DNA of 64,000 nt from Fusobacterium ulcerans (GTDB lineage: Bacteria; Fusobacteriota; Fusobacteriia; Fusobacteriales; Fusobacteriaceae), in the NCBI RefSeq assembly GCF_003019675.1, contig NZ_CP028105.1, positions 1,256,282 through 1,320,281 of the forward strand, in the 5' to 3' direction. The notes under the pieces are model-generated. The model had not been told where the DNA came from and searched no databases. It saw only the letters and a list, made by a program, of their open reading frames with translations. Position 1 is the first letter of the stretch, and the number at the start of each line of letters is the position of its first letter. The position numbers were made by a program, and so were the translations under genes. Positions 14,824 to 22,824 of this stretch are shown one piece after another.

Positions 14824-15369
14824 ATGAAAACAAAGCTATTTTTTTTACTACTTTTTTTATCTGCTTTTACAAATATTTTAGCCGAAAATCTTCAAACAAA
14901 AAAAGTTCATATCTCCTTTAAGTATGAAAAGCAGTTTAAACTATCTTCAAATCAATTTGCTGTATGGATAGAAAATGAAAATAATGAACTAATAAAAAAT
15001 ATATTTGTTACAAGATTTACAGCCACCAATGGTTATTCAACGAGAAAAGAAGCTCTTCCCATCTGGGTAAAACATTCAAATATTAAAAATTATTCAAAAG
15101 AAAGAGTAGATGCTATATCTGGAGCTACTCCAAAAAGCAGTCATCTTTCATATATTTGGGATTGTACTGATCAAAATGGAAACCCTGTTCCAGCAGGCAC
15201 ATATATTTTTTTTATTGAAGGAAGCACTCACTGGAAAGATGGAATTCTTTTTGAAGGAACTATAACTTTAGGTGATCATCCCTATATTGTAGGTCCGTTT
15301 ATAAAAGATTTTACCAGAGAAGCTCTGAATAGTAAAATGATAACAGATGTAAATGCTGAAATAAAATAA
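14824..15369 (+). CDS. Secreted DUF2271 domain protein
   Basis: A 181-residue protein with a Sec signal peptide (residues 1-20, ending NILA-EN) followed by a DUF2271 domain. Recognisable segments are QFAVWIENENNELIKNIFVTRFTATNGY, LPIWVKHSN, and DAISGATPKSSHLSYIWDCTDQNGNPVPAGTY, the latter like the FlgD/immunoglobulin-type fold used for periplasmic proteins. The family is often found near flavinylated or redox envelope systems (recollection of family context). The DxxSGATP motif resembles the flavin-attachment signal of FMN_bind proteins, but no ApbE gene is nearby. It is 12 bases upstream of the VOC gene and so probably co-transcribed. Confidence 0.85.
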   Translation: MKTKLFFLLLFLSAFTNILAENLQTKKVHISFKYEKQFKLSSNQFAVWIENENNELIKNIFVTRFTATNGYSTRKEALPIWVKHSNIKNYSKERVDAISGATPKSSHLSYIWDCTDQNGNPVPAGTYIFFIEGSTHWKDGILFEGTITLGDHPYIVGPFIKDFTREALNSKMITDVNAEIK

Positions 15370-15381
15370 GGAGATAATCTT

Positions 15382-16044
15382 ATGGAAGTAGATCATATTT
15401 ATATATGCACTGATTATAAAGCTCCCGTTGGAGACTTGTTGAAAGAATTTGGACTTATTGAAGGAACATCAAATATTCATCCTGGCCAGGGAACTGCTAA
15501 TAGAAGATTTTTCTTTCATAACTTCATGCTTGAACTGTTGTGGATAGAAAACTTAAAAGAAGTAAAAAGTGATTTAACTAAACCTATGAGACTTTTTGAA
15601 AGATGCAGTAAAAAAGATAAAAACATCTCTCCTTTCGGGATAGGATTTAGGTCAACAACTGAAAAAAATGAGAAAGCTCTTTTTCCTGTTTGGGATTATT
15701 ATCCTATTTATCTTCCTGATTTTTTAAAAATACAAGTAGCTGATAGTACTCCTCTTAATGAGCCTATGTTTTTCTATCTCTCTTTTGCAGGAAGACAGGA
15801 CAAGTATCCATTAGAAAAATTGGAGAATATGAAACATAAACTACCTCTAAAAGAGGTTACTGAAGTAAAAATGCATATAAATAAAAAAGAAAATTTTTCT
15901 GAAGCTGCTGAAATAATAAATAAAACGAATAGCCTTATATTAATAAAAGATAATGAAAACTATCTTGAACTTACTTTTGATAATCATATCTTAAAAAAAG
16001 AAAAAGATTTCAGACCTAATATTCCATTGATAATAAGGTGGTAA
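15382..16044 (+). CDS. VOC/glyoxalase-like protein
   Basis: A 220-residue protein beginning MEVDHIYICTD, the typical first strand of a vicinal oxygen chelate (glyoxalase-like) domain, with the following helix (PVGDLLKEFGLIEGTSNIHPGQGTANRRFFF) and strand (FMLELLWIENL) fitting the Glyoxalase_3-type pattern. A candidate metal ligand set (His4, Glu near 53) is present; the second half is less similar, with a Glu in YLELTF near the end. The substrate is unknown. A GGAGA site lies 6-8 bases upstream. It is the second gene after DUF2271; the next promoter is at 16053. Confidence 0.7.
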   Translation: MEVDHIYICTDYKAPVGDLLKEFGLIEGTSNIHPGQGTANRRFFFHNFMLELLWIENLKEVKSDLTKPMRLFERCSKKDKNISPFGIGFRSTTEKNEKALFPVWDYYPIYLPDFLKIQVADSTPLNEPMFFYLSFAGRQDKYPLEKLENMKHKLPLKEVTEVKMHINKKENFSEAAEIINKTNSLILIKDNENYLELTFDNHILKKEKDFRPNIPLIIRW

Positions 16045-16052
16045 TAAATACT

Positions 16053-16081
16053 TTGCCCAAATTCAGTATACATGATATACT
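16053..16081 (+). promoter_or_regulatory. Promoter of the SUFU-domain gene with AGTATA/TATACT repeat
   Basis: TTGCCC (16053-16058), 17-base spacer, TATACT (16076-16081). AGTATA (16065-16070) and TATACT form an inverted repeat with a 5-base centre. Confidence 0.55.
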
Positions 16082-16147
16082 TTAATAGAATAACTAAAAA
16101 ACATTTAAAATAACTATTTAATATATACTTTTTACAGGAGGGAAAAA

Positions 16148-16768
16148 ATGAAAACAGAATATATAGAGACTGCTGGATGGGATGCTATTACAAGAGCTTT
16201 TGAAAAACTATATCCTGAACAGACTGATCCTATTCACTATGCCCCTATAATATCTTGGCGTTTAGGTGGAGAAGATCCTTTAGATGGCATTAGTGTCTAT
16301 GATGGAGGAGACTACTATCATTTTGTCACTTATGGTCTTTCTGAACTGTATGATAAGGAATCTGAAGATTTTGACTACAGTGGATATGGATTTGAACTTA
16401 CATTAAAATTAAAAAAATCTTCTTTAAAAAACGATGAAGAAGAATTAAATTGTATATGTGGAATTTTACAAACACTTGGAAGAATAACTTTTGAAAATGG
16501 AGATATATTCCAACCTTTCGAATACATCTACACTGGTCAAAAAACTGGTATGGATTCTAAATCAGTATCTAATATTACAGGTTTTGTAACTGTTCCTGAT
16601 GAAGCTGGAGAAATAAATACTCCAAATGGACTATTACAATTTGTACAACTTGTAGGTATGACTGATGCAGAATTAAAAGCTGTTGCAGATAAAAAAAATA
16701 CTGTTGAAGAAATGGTGGAAAAACTTGGTCACACTTTGACTGATTTTAAAAGAAAAAGTTTAGTGTAA
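16148..16768 (+). CDS. Suppressor-of-fused (SUFU) domain protein
   Basis: A 206-residue protein made essentially of one SUFU-like domain: GWDAITRAFEKLYPEQTDPIHYAP at the start, GGEDPLDGISVYDGGDYYHFVTYGLSELY, SGYGFELTLKLKK, and LQTLGRITFENG. In bacteria such domains occur as immunity proteins of polymorphic toxin systems or as free-standing proteins of unknown role. No toxin gene is recognisable beside it, so an immunity role is only a possibility. GGAGGG lies 6 bases before the ATG. The GNAT gene follows 41 bases downstream and may be co-transcribed. Confidence 0.85.
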   Translation: MKTEYIETAGWDAITRAFEKLYPEQTDPIHYAPIISWRLGGEDPLDGISVYDGGDYYHFVTYGLSELYDKESEDFDYSGYGFELTLKLKKSSLKNDEEELNCICGILQTLGRITFENGDIFQPFEYIYTGQKTGMDSKSVSNITGFVTVPDEAGEINTPNGLLQFVQLVGMTDAELKAVADKKNTVEEMVEKLGHTLTDFKRKSLV

Positions 16769-16809
16769 TATGTATATAGTCAATAATAATTTTTTCTCAG
16801 GTGATATAT

Positions 16810-17256
16810 ATGATCCAATTAAAGAAAATAACAGGAAATAAAAAAATCTATCTTGATTTATTACTCTTAGCCGACCCAGAAGAGAAAGCTATTGATAAAT
16901 ACATCAATAATAGTGAAGTTTTTTCTCTTATTGAAAATGAAAAAGTTTTAGGACAGTGTGCTGTCACTGAAATAGACAAACATAAATGTGAAATAAAGAA
17001 TATAGCTATTAATGAAGATATTCACAAGAAAGGCTATGGAAGAAAATTCATCAATCTCATATGTGATTACTATAAAGATAAATATACTTCTATATTAGTA
17101 GGAACTGCTGATGCTGGAGTAGAATTCTATGAAAAGTGCGGATTTAAAATTTCTCACAGAATAAAGAATTTCTTTATAGATAATTATGATGAAGAAATTT
17201 TTGATAATGGAATTCAATGTGTAGATATGATTTATTTAGAGAAGAAGATAAAATAA
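16810..17256 (+). CDS. GNAT family N-acetyltransferase
   Basis: A 148-residue GNAT protein. The acetyl-CoA-binding motif A is visible as IKNIAINEDIHKKGYGRKFINLI (residues about 60-82, with the Q/RxxGxG/A-like KKGYGR loop), followed by VGTADAGVEFYEKCGFKISHRIKNFF (motif B, typical of single-domain GNATs). The acceptor is unknown. The ATG at 16810 is preferred because AGGTGA (16799-16804) sits before it; a GTG at 16801 overlaps that site. Confidence 0.88.
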   Translation: MIQLKKITGNKKIYLDLLLLADPEEKAIDKYINNSEVFSLIENEKVLGQCAVTEIDKHKCEIKNIAINEDIHKKGYGRKFINLICDYYKDKYTSILVGTADAGVEFYEKCGFKISHRIKNFFIDNYDEEIFDNGIQCVDMIYLEKKIK

Positions 17257-17280
17257 GGGTGGCATAGCCACCCTTATTTT
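17255..17280. terminator. Bidirectional terminator between GNAT and aldolase genes
   Basis: AAGGGTGGC-ATA-GCCACCCTT hairpin followed by ATTTTTAT; it overlaps the GNAT stop codon and is shared with the end of the convergent aldolase operon. Confidence 0.85.
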
Positions 17281-18176
17281 TATAGAAGTCCTGCGTCCTT
17301 CATAACTGCTTTTATTTGTTCAGTTTGTTCTTCAGTTGCTGGTAAGAAAGGTTTTGTACAATACTCTTTCATTTCTACTCCATGAAGTATCATAGCTTTT
17401 TTCATAATAGGGATAAATGGAGTTCCTATTGGATAAAGATCCATTAATTTATCTACTATTTTTTGAATTCTAGCAACTTCATCCATATTTTTTGCATTTA
17501 TTGCTTTTACCCAGTCAGCAAAAAGTTCTGGACATAAGTTTGAAAGTCCTCCAATACATCCACTTCCTCCACATAAAATATTATGAACAAAGTTTTCGTC
17601 AAATCCTGATAATACTATAAAATCAGGAAATTCTTTCAATACTGTAGTCATAAGTTTTCTAGTATGTCCCATTTCACTTACAGTATCTTTAAACCCGACT
17701 ATATTTTTATGTTTTCTAAGAAGATTTAATGTAACTTCTGGAGTTAAATCATGTCCTGTTCTGTCAGGGAAGTTATATAAATAGATATCTCCTTTTACAG
17801 CTTCTGCTACTTTATCATAGAAAAATTCTACACTTTCATTAGAAAGAGCAAAGTAATATGGACTGATTATCATTACAGCATCTGCTCCAGTTTCTATTGC
17901 AAAATTTGAAAGTTCAACTGTATCTTCTACTGTCATGCAGCTAGTTCCAATATATACTTTTGTTCTTTTATTTACATGTTCTACTACTAATTTAATAAGT
18001 TCTTTCTTTTGCTCAGTAGTCATAGAGAAAAATTCTCCAGTACTTCCCATAATTACAAGTCCATCTACTCCACCTTTAATAAGGTGATCCCATACATTTT
18101 TATTACCTTGAATATCCAGATTTCCATTTTCATCAAATGCAGTTACTACTGGAGTCAAAAAATTTGCTTTTTTCAT
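17280..18176 (-). CDS. DapA/NAL-family aldolase (2-keto-3-deoxy acid aldolase-like)
   Basis: A 298-residue class I TIM-barrel aldolase/dehydratase of the dihydrodipicolinate synthase/N-acetylneuraminate lyase family. Landmarks: GSTGEFFSMTTEQK (carboxylate-binding GSTGE, near residue 45), YLYNFPDRTGHDL with the proton-relay Tyr (near 137), and VGFKDT with the Schiff-base Lys (near 165). It is the last gene of the kdgT-led operon, so it most likely splits a 2-keto-3-deoxy sugar acid made by the upstream dehydratase into pyruvate and an aldehyde. Lysine biosynthesis is unlikely given the context. Exact substrate is inference. Confidence 0.88.
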   Translation of the reverse strand: MKKANFLTPVVTAFDENGNLDIQGNKNVWDHLIKGGVDGLVIMGSTGEFFSMTTEQKKELIKLVVEHVNKRTKVYIGTSCMTVEDTVELSNFAIETGADAVMIISPYYFALSNESVEFFYDKVAEAVKGDIYLYNFPDRTGHDLTPEVTLNLLRKHKNIVGFKDTVSEMGHTRKLMTTVLKEFPDFIVLSGFDENFVHNILCGGSGCIGGLSNLCPELFADWVKAINAKNMDEVARIQKIVDKLMDLYPIGTPFIPIMKKAMILHGVEMKEYCTKPFLPATEEQTEQIKAVMKDAGLL

Positions 18177-18213
18177 AATTATTCTCCTTTTATATATTTT
18201 AAATAGTTGCTCT

Positions 18214-19107
18214 TTATTCTATAATGTTGACAAGTTTTCCTATTTCTGGAATTTCACAAGTCACTGTATCTCCCTTTTTCATAAATCCTTGAGGTTTCAT
18301 TCCCATTCCTACCCCAGAAGGTGTTCCAGTTATTATTATATCTCCAGGTTCAAGAGTTATTCCCGCTGATATTTCAGATATTATCTGAGGAATATCCGCT
18401 AAAAATAATTTTGTGTTTGAAGACTGTCTCAATTCATCATTAACATAACTTTTCACATCTACCTCTAACGGAAATGGAAGTGCTGTTTTATATAGTATAC
18501 ATGGTCCCATAGATGAATAAGTATCCAGACTTTTTCCTCTGTACCACTGAAGATGTGACTGCTGTAATATTCTAGCAGATACATCATTGAATACTGAATA
18601 CCCAAAAATATACTCCTCAACATCTTCTTTTGCTATATCTGATCCTTTTTTACCTATAATAACTGCCAGCTCTACCTCGTAGTCTAAATGTGTATCCAGG
18701 TCCATTCTACTTTTTACTGCATCCCCTGATCCTATTATTTCACAAGCTCTTTTGGAAAAATATACTGTTTTTGCAGGTTCAGTGAAATCTTCTTTAAAAC
18801 TTTCTTTAGTTTCTTCCAGATGATCTTTATAATTTACCCCTACACAGATGATATCATGGATAGGCCTTTTAATTGGTGAGCATATTTTGACTTTTGAAAC
18901 ATCATGTTGAACATAGCCAGAAATCTTTCCCCCAAAAGTTTTCTGAAGCTGTTCAAGTTCCTCTTCAGTGATATTTTCTATAAGATCAATCATTGAAGAA
19001 AACTTTCTGCCATTTAACACAGAAGATATCTCAATGATTTTTGATTCATCATTATTGAAAATACCCAATTTCTCATTGTTTTCACTTTTAAATCTTATAA
19101 ATTTCAT
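18214..19107 (-). CDS. Fumarylacetoacetate hydrolase (FAH) family protein
   Basis: A 297-residue FAH-family enzyme: an N-terminal region of about 90 residues, then PIHDIICVGVNYKDHLEE, DTHLDYEVELAVIIGKKG (metal-binding Glu residues), GYSVFNDVSARILQQSHLQWYRGKSLDTYSSMGP, and ITGTPSGVGMGMKP. These enzymes hydrolyse C-C bonds of acylpyruvates or act on 2,4-diketo-3-deoxy or 2-keto-3-deoxy acids. Within this operon a role on a keto-deoxy sugar acid is plausible. It lies 37 bases upstream of the aldolase gene and 92 bases downstream of the dehydratase large subunit, with an RNA hairpin in that larger gap. Confidence 0.9.
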   Translation of the reverse strand: MKFIRFKSENNEKLGIFNNDESKIIEISSVLNGRKFSSMIDLIENITEEELEQLQKTFGGKISGYVQHDVSKVKICSPIKRPIHDIICVGVNYKDHLEETKESFKEDFTEPAKTVYFSKRACEIIGSGDAVKSRMDLDTHLDYEVELAVIIGKKGSDIAKEDVEEYIFGYSVFNDVSARILQQSHLQWYRGKSLDTYSSMGPCILYKTALPFPLEVDVKSYVNDELRQSSNTKLFLADIPQIISEISAGITLEPGDIIITGTPSGVGMGMKPQGFMKKGDTVTCEIPEIGKLVNIIE

Positions 19108-19142
19108 TTTTCACCTTCTGAGTTTTAGGCTTATATAAAGTT

Positions 19143-19176
19143 AGTAAGCAGAGAAAGAGCTTTTTCTCCGCTTACT
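19143..19176. other. Intercistronic hairpin inside the sugar-acid operon
   Basis: AGTAAGCAGAGAAA can pair with TTTCTCCGCTTACT; the minus-strand transcript has a G-U where the plus strand has a mismatch. No U tract follows on the minus strand, so it resembles an mRNA-processing or stability hairpin between the dehydratase and FAH genes more than a terminator. Confidence 0.5.
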
Positions 19177-19199
19177 ATGATAACCTTTATATCTACATT

Positions 19200-20360
19200 T
19201 TATACATAGTTACATAATCTTGCAATAGCCATTTCTGTATACCCTAAAGTTTCTGCTTTAGTTTGTTTTCCATTAGCTACTTCTATTACTTCTTGTAAGA
19301 ACTCTTCTCCAAGTTCTTTAAGTGTTTGTGGTCCATAAATAACTGGGCTTGCATCTATATCAATATTATCTGACATATTAGCAAATGTTATTTTATTTCC
19401 AGTAATTTTAATTACTGGTGAAATAGGGTTTCCTGTAGGAGTTCCTCTACCTGTAGAGAATACTATAACTTGAGCTCCTCCTGCTACCATTCCTGCTACT
19501 GATGAAGGGTCATTTCCTGGAGTATCCATTACTACAAGTCCTTTTTCTTCTACTTGTTTTCCATAATCATATACTGCTGTAACTTCTGTATGTCCACCTT
19601 TATGAATACATCCAAGAGATTTTTCTTCAAGAGTTGTAATTCCTCCTGCTATATTTCCTGGTGATGGATTTCCGTCTCTTACTTCCTCTCCAACTAATTG
19701 AAGAGCTTTTTCATATCTATGTACAATTTCATATATTCTTTCTTTTATTTCTGGAGTTTTAGCACGAGCTGCAAGGATATGCTCTGCTCCTATAAATTCT
19801 GTAGTTTCAGAAAGAATAGAAGTAGATCCAAGTGCTACTAAACGATCACTTAGTTCTCCTATAAGTACGTTTGATGCAAGACCACTTGTAGGGTCTGATC
19901 CTCCGCATTCAGTTCCAACTATAAGTTCAGATATTGGGAATTCTTCTCTTTGAAGTTTTGAAGCTTCCTGTGCCATTTTTCTTCCAGCACGAACTGCTCT
20001 CTCTATTGTTGTTATAGTTCCACCATTTTCTTGAATAATGAATGTTTCCATTGGTTTGTTTGTTCTTTCTCTTATTGCATCTACAACTAGATCCATTTGA
20101 CAGTTTTCACATCCAAGAGAAACAACTATTATTCCATATACATTTGGGTTAGCTGCCATTCCAGCCATAACATCCATAGTAAGCTGTTGGTCTCCTGCTA
20201 CTTGTGAACATCCATTCTGATTATTAAATGTTACTGCTCCTTCTATTTGAGAAGCTATTATTCTAGTAGTATCTGATGCACAAACACTTGCTGGTAAAAT
20301 AAATATTTTGTTTCTTACTCCAACTCTTCCATCTGGTCTTCTATATCCTAAAAAATTCAT
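19200..20360 (-). CDS. UxaA-family dehydratase, large (C-terminal) subunit
   Basis: A 386-residue protein matching the C-terminal catalytic part of altronate/galactarate dehydratases (UxaA, GarD) and of the two-chain sulfolactate sulfo-lyase. Visible are GYRRPDGRVGVRNK at the start, NNQNGCSQVAGDQ, VSLGCENCQ, VGTECGGSDPTSGLASNV and VFSTGRGTPTGNPISPVIKITGN. Family members use Fe2+ to eliminate water alpha/beta to the carboxylate, giving a 2-keto-3-deoxy acid. Here the SAF domain is a separate gene 19 bases upstream, so this is the split two-subunit form. The neighbouring KdgT permease and aldolase favour a hexonate or similar sugar acid over sulfolactate. Confidence 0.9.
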   Translation of the reverse strand: MNFLGYRRPDGRVGVRNKIFILPASVCASDTTRIIASQIEGAVTFNNQNGCSQVAGDQQLTMDVMAGMAANPNVYGIIVVSLGCENCQMDLVVDAIRERTNKPMETFIIQENGGTITTIERAVRAGRKMAQEASKLQREEFPISELIVGTECGGSDPTSGLASNVLIGELSDRLVALGSTSILSETTEFIGAEHILAARAKTPEIKERIYEIVHRYEKALQLVGEEVRDGNPSPGNIAGGITTLEEKSLGCIHKGGHTEVTAVYDYGKQVEEKGLVVMDTPGNDPSSVAGMVAGGAQVIVFSTGRGTPTGNPISPVIKITGNKITFANMSDNIDIDASPVIYGPQTLKELGEEFLQEVIEVANGKQTKAETLGYTEMAIARLCNYV

Positions 20361-20379
20361 ATTACATTCCCTCCCTATT

Positions 20380-20658
20380 CTATAAGTTCTCTCTGTGACT
20401 TTCTACATTATGAGTATGTACATGTGCTCCAGCTTTTATATCCTCAGATGCAATTCCTATATGCTCTCCATATTTAACTACTGGTTCACCTTTAGCTATA
20501 TCTCTAGTTGCAAATTTATGATATATTTGAATATCTCCAAGAGCTGTAAGTGTTAAAACTTTATCTCCAGCTTTATAGCTTATCTCTGTTCCTTTAGCAA
20601 TTTGTTCAATAGCTACTCCCACACTGTCTTTCACATCAATTATTAAAGCATTGATCAT
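20380..20658 (-). CDS. UxaA-family dehydratase, small SAF-domain subunit
   Basis: A 92-residue SAF domain protein corresponding to the N-terminal part of UxaA. Features: VKDSVGVAIEQIAKGTEI at the start, YHKFATRDIAKGEPVVKYGEHIG, and the C-terminal AGAHVHTHNVES where the His residues are typical of this subunit (metal/substrate interface). It pairs with the large subunit encoded directly downstream (19-base gap) to form the complete dehydratase. It lies 44 bases after the permease gene in the same operon. Confidence 0.9.
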   Translation of the reverse strand: MINALIIDVKDSVGVAIEQIAKGTEISYKAGDKVLTLTALGDIQIYHKFATRDIAKGEPVVKYGEHIGIASEDIKAGAHVHTHNVESHRENL

Positions 20659-20702
20659 AACATTCCTCCTTAAAGATTTTAGTATTCTGTATTTTAAAAG
20701 TT

Positions 20703-21686
20703 TTATTTTGCTGTTTTCAATTCTGCTTGTGCTGCTTGTAAAGCTTCAGATTGTGGACATCCATATTTTTTAGCCCACCAGTTAGTTATTAATGGAACTA
20801 AGATAGCTGTAACTACTACTGATGCTGCTACTTGAGTAGTTGCTTCTCCTACATATGGAGCCCAAGCTGGGTCAATAAGTCCTACTGCTGCTGGTACTGC
20901 AACTGCATTTCCTGCTGTTGTTGCAACTGCCCATCCTGCATATCCAGGTCTTCTTCCTATGATTTTATCACAGAAAACTATGAAACATCCTCCTACAAAT
21001 ACTGTTATAAGTCCTAAAATTATTCCTGGAACTCCTCCTTTTACAACGTTGCTTAGGTTGATTCCTGCTCCAAGAGTAAGTCCAACAAAAGGAATCATAA
21101 TGTTTCCTGCTGGTTCTAGGAAAGTCTGCATCTCTTTATCTATATTTCCAATTATCATCCCAACTATGATAGGGATAACTGTTGCTACAAGTGCCATGAA
21201 TGGAACATTTGCAAGTCCAGAAGCACCAAGAGCTATAAGTGTAAATAATGGTCCGTCATTAAGAGCCAAAAGAGCCATAGCTGCACAGTCAGTTGTATCT
21301 CCATAAGTTTTCATAAGAGCAAGATATACACTTCCATTACTATTAGTAACTGCACTAATAATCGCTAATGTTGTAAGACCGCATACCCCTGCAAGACCAA
21401 ACATTTTTCCAATAACTATTCCAATAGTTGCTCCAATTATAAATTTAGAAATAAGTAGAATTCCTCCACGTTTTACTACTTTAGGCATGTCTCTCAACTG
21501 TAAAGTAGTACCAAGACAGAATAACTGTATCCCCATTGCTGTTGCTGCCCCTGCACTAGAAAATGTTGCTGTTGTAAATGATCCTATTTTCAATGCTGCT
21601 GGGAAAAATGTATTCATAAAAGCTCCTATAAGTAAAGGAACAATCATCATACCAGCAGGTACTCTTTTCAAAAATCTCATAATCAT
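20703..21686 (-). CDS. kdgT: 2-keto-3-deoxygluconate permease (KdgT family)
   Basis: A 327-residue inner-membrane protein of the KdgT family, proton symporters for 2-keto-3-deoxygluconate and similar acids. It begins FLKRVPAGMMIVPLLIGAFMNTFFP, continues with FSSAGAATAMGIQLFCLGTTLQLRD, NSNGSVYLALMKTYGD and FVGLTLGAGINLSNVVKGGVPGIILG, and shows about 10 hydrophobic segments. It is the first gene of the catabolic operon under a strong promoter with an operator-like repeat just downstream of the start. The first ATG (21686) has AGGAGG 9 bases away; an ATG six bases later is possible. Confidence 0.9.
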   Translation of the reverse strand: MIMRFLKRVPAGMMIVPLLIGAFMNTFFPAALKIGSFTTATFSSAGAATAMGIQLFCLGTTLQLRDMPKVVKRGGILLISKFIIGATIGIVIGKMFGLAGVCGLTTLAIISAVTNSNGSVYLALMKTYGDTTDCAAMALLALNDGPLFTLIALGASGLANVPFMALVATVIPIIVGMIIGNIDKEMQTFLEPAGNIMIPFVGLTLGAGINLSNVVKGGVPGIILGLITVFVGGCFIVFCDKIIGRRPGYAGWAVATTAGNAVAVPAAVGLIDPAWAPYVGEATTQVAASVVVTAILVPLITNWWAKKYGCPQSEALQAAQAELKTAK

Positions 21687-21756
21687 AATTCTTTTCCTCC
21701 TGACATCTTATTTTCTGCTATATTTGGTGGCCTTCAAATTCAGCTTTTTTATTTTT

Positions 21757-21791
21757 ATTCGTATATGCGAATCAAGTTTTCATATACGAAT
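21757..21791. promoter_or_regulatory. Operator-like inverted repeat downstream of the kdgT promoter
   Basis: Perfect 11-bp arms ATTCGTATATG (21757-21767) and CATATACGAAT (21781-21791) with a 13-base spacer. The left half extends to ATTCGTATATGCGAAT, itself a near-palindrome. It lies some 6-40 bases after the predicted kdgT start, so binding of a regulator (likely the divergent IclR protein) would block transcription. Confidence 0.65.
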
Positions 21792-21803
21792 TATTATAAA
21801 TCA

Positions 21804-21832
21804 ATAATAGCATTCTTTTATATATAAGTCAA
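21804..21832 (-). promoter_or_regulatory. Promoter of the kdgT-led sugar-acid operon
   Basis: Minus strand TTGACT (21827-21832), 17-base spacer, TATTAT (21804-21809). Leader to the ATG of about 110 bases. The rest of the 324-base divergent region 21833-21940 is AT-rich with no further element seen. Confidence 0.75.
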
Positions 21833-21940
21833 TATGTTCTATTAAAAAATTTTTATCATTATTTTCAATCACCATTTTAAGAAGATTTCATAATAAAAAA
21901 ATTTTTTCTAGGCTTTATTATTCTTTATTCATCTGTATTC

Positions 21941-21979
21941 TTTGTATGTATATACAAACTGTTGAAAATCTGGTATAAT
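21941..21979 (+). promoter_or_regulatory. Promoter of the IclR-regulator operon with overlapping palindrome
   Basis: TATACA (21951-21956), 17-base spacer, consensus TATAAT (21974-21979). TTTGTAT-GT-ATATACAAA (21941-21958) overlaps the -35, is similar to the ATTCGTATATG arms beside kdgT, and suggests autoregulation. Confidence 0.55.
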
Positions 21980-22010
21980 CAAGTTATTAATATTTAGGAG
22001 GTGCCTCTTC

Positions 22011-22799
22011 ATGGCAAAAACTGAGCATAGACCTACATCCCGTGTACTCGATATTCTTGAGTTGCTGGCTAATAATCAGGAAGGTCTGAGTTTAACAGAA
22101 ATTGCTGAGGCTATTGACGCACCTAAAAGCAGCATTCTGCCTTTGATGCATACTATGGCTCAGCGTAAATTTATATTTTTTAATGCACATACTTATAAGT
22201 ATAGTATAGGTATAGGTTCTTTTTGTGTTGGTTCCGCTTACACAAGTAATATGAATGCTCTTCAGTTTATAAAATCTGAAATGAAATATATTGTAAAAAA
22301 GACTAATGAAATCTGCCAAATGGGAATATTTGACAGAGGGCAGGTACTATATGTAGCAAAAGTAGATTCTGATGATCCTATCCGTATCATTTCATATGTA
22401 GGAAAAAGGCTTCCCGCTTATTGTACTGCTCTGGGAAAAGCTCTTCTTTGTCAAAAGAATATTGATGATTTAAGAGAACTTTACCCTGATGGACTTAAAG
22501 AATATACTCCAAATACAATAACTGATTTTGAAGTGCTTGCTGAACAACTTAAAGTAGTAAGAAAAACTATGGTAGCAACTGAAAATGGCGAAGCAAATGA
22601 ACAATCTTATTGCTTGAGTGTTCCACTCTTTAAAGGAGATGATATTCTAGCTGCTATAAGTGTTAGCATCCCTTCATTTAGAATGACTGATGAAAAAACT
22701 GAACTTATAAAATCACTGCTTTTGGAAACTAAAGTTAAAATAGAAACTTTCTTCCGTGAACATGATATAGATAGTACTCAGCTTACACTTTCTAGCTAG
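22011..22799 (+). CDS. IclR family transcriptional regulator
   Basis: A 262-residue IclR-type regulator: winged HTH in residues 8-70 (RVLDILELLANNQEGLSLTEIAEAIDAPKSSILPLMHTM) and an effector-binding GAF-like domain (about 80-250; RIISYVGKRLPAYCTALGKALL, GEANEQSYCLSVPLF). IclR proteins commonly repress sugar-acid or aromatic catabolic operons and respond to a pathway intermediate. It is transcribed divergently from the kdgT operon, with related palindromes at both promoters. AGGAGG is 8 bases before the ATG. MBL and LUD genes follow at 25 and 11 bases and are probably co-transcribed. Confidence 0.93.
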   Translation: MAKTEHRPTSRVLDILELLANNQEGLSLTEIAEAIDAPKSSILPLMHTMAQRKFIFFNAHTYKYSIGIGSFCVGSAYTSNMNALQFIKSEMKYIVKKTNEICQMGIFDRGQVLYVAKVDSDDPIRIISYVGKRLPAYCTALGKALLCQKNIDDLRELYPDGLKEYTPNTITDFEVLAEQLKVVRKTMVATENGEANEQSYCLSVPLFKGDDILAAISVSIPSFRMTDEKTELIKSLLLETKVKIETFFREHDIDSTQLTLSS

Positions 22800-22824
22800 A
22801 AACAAATATATTTCAAGGAGAATT

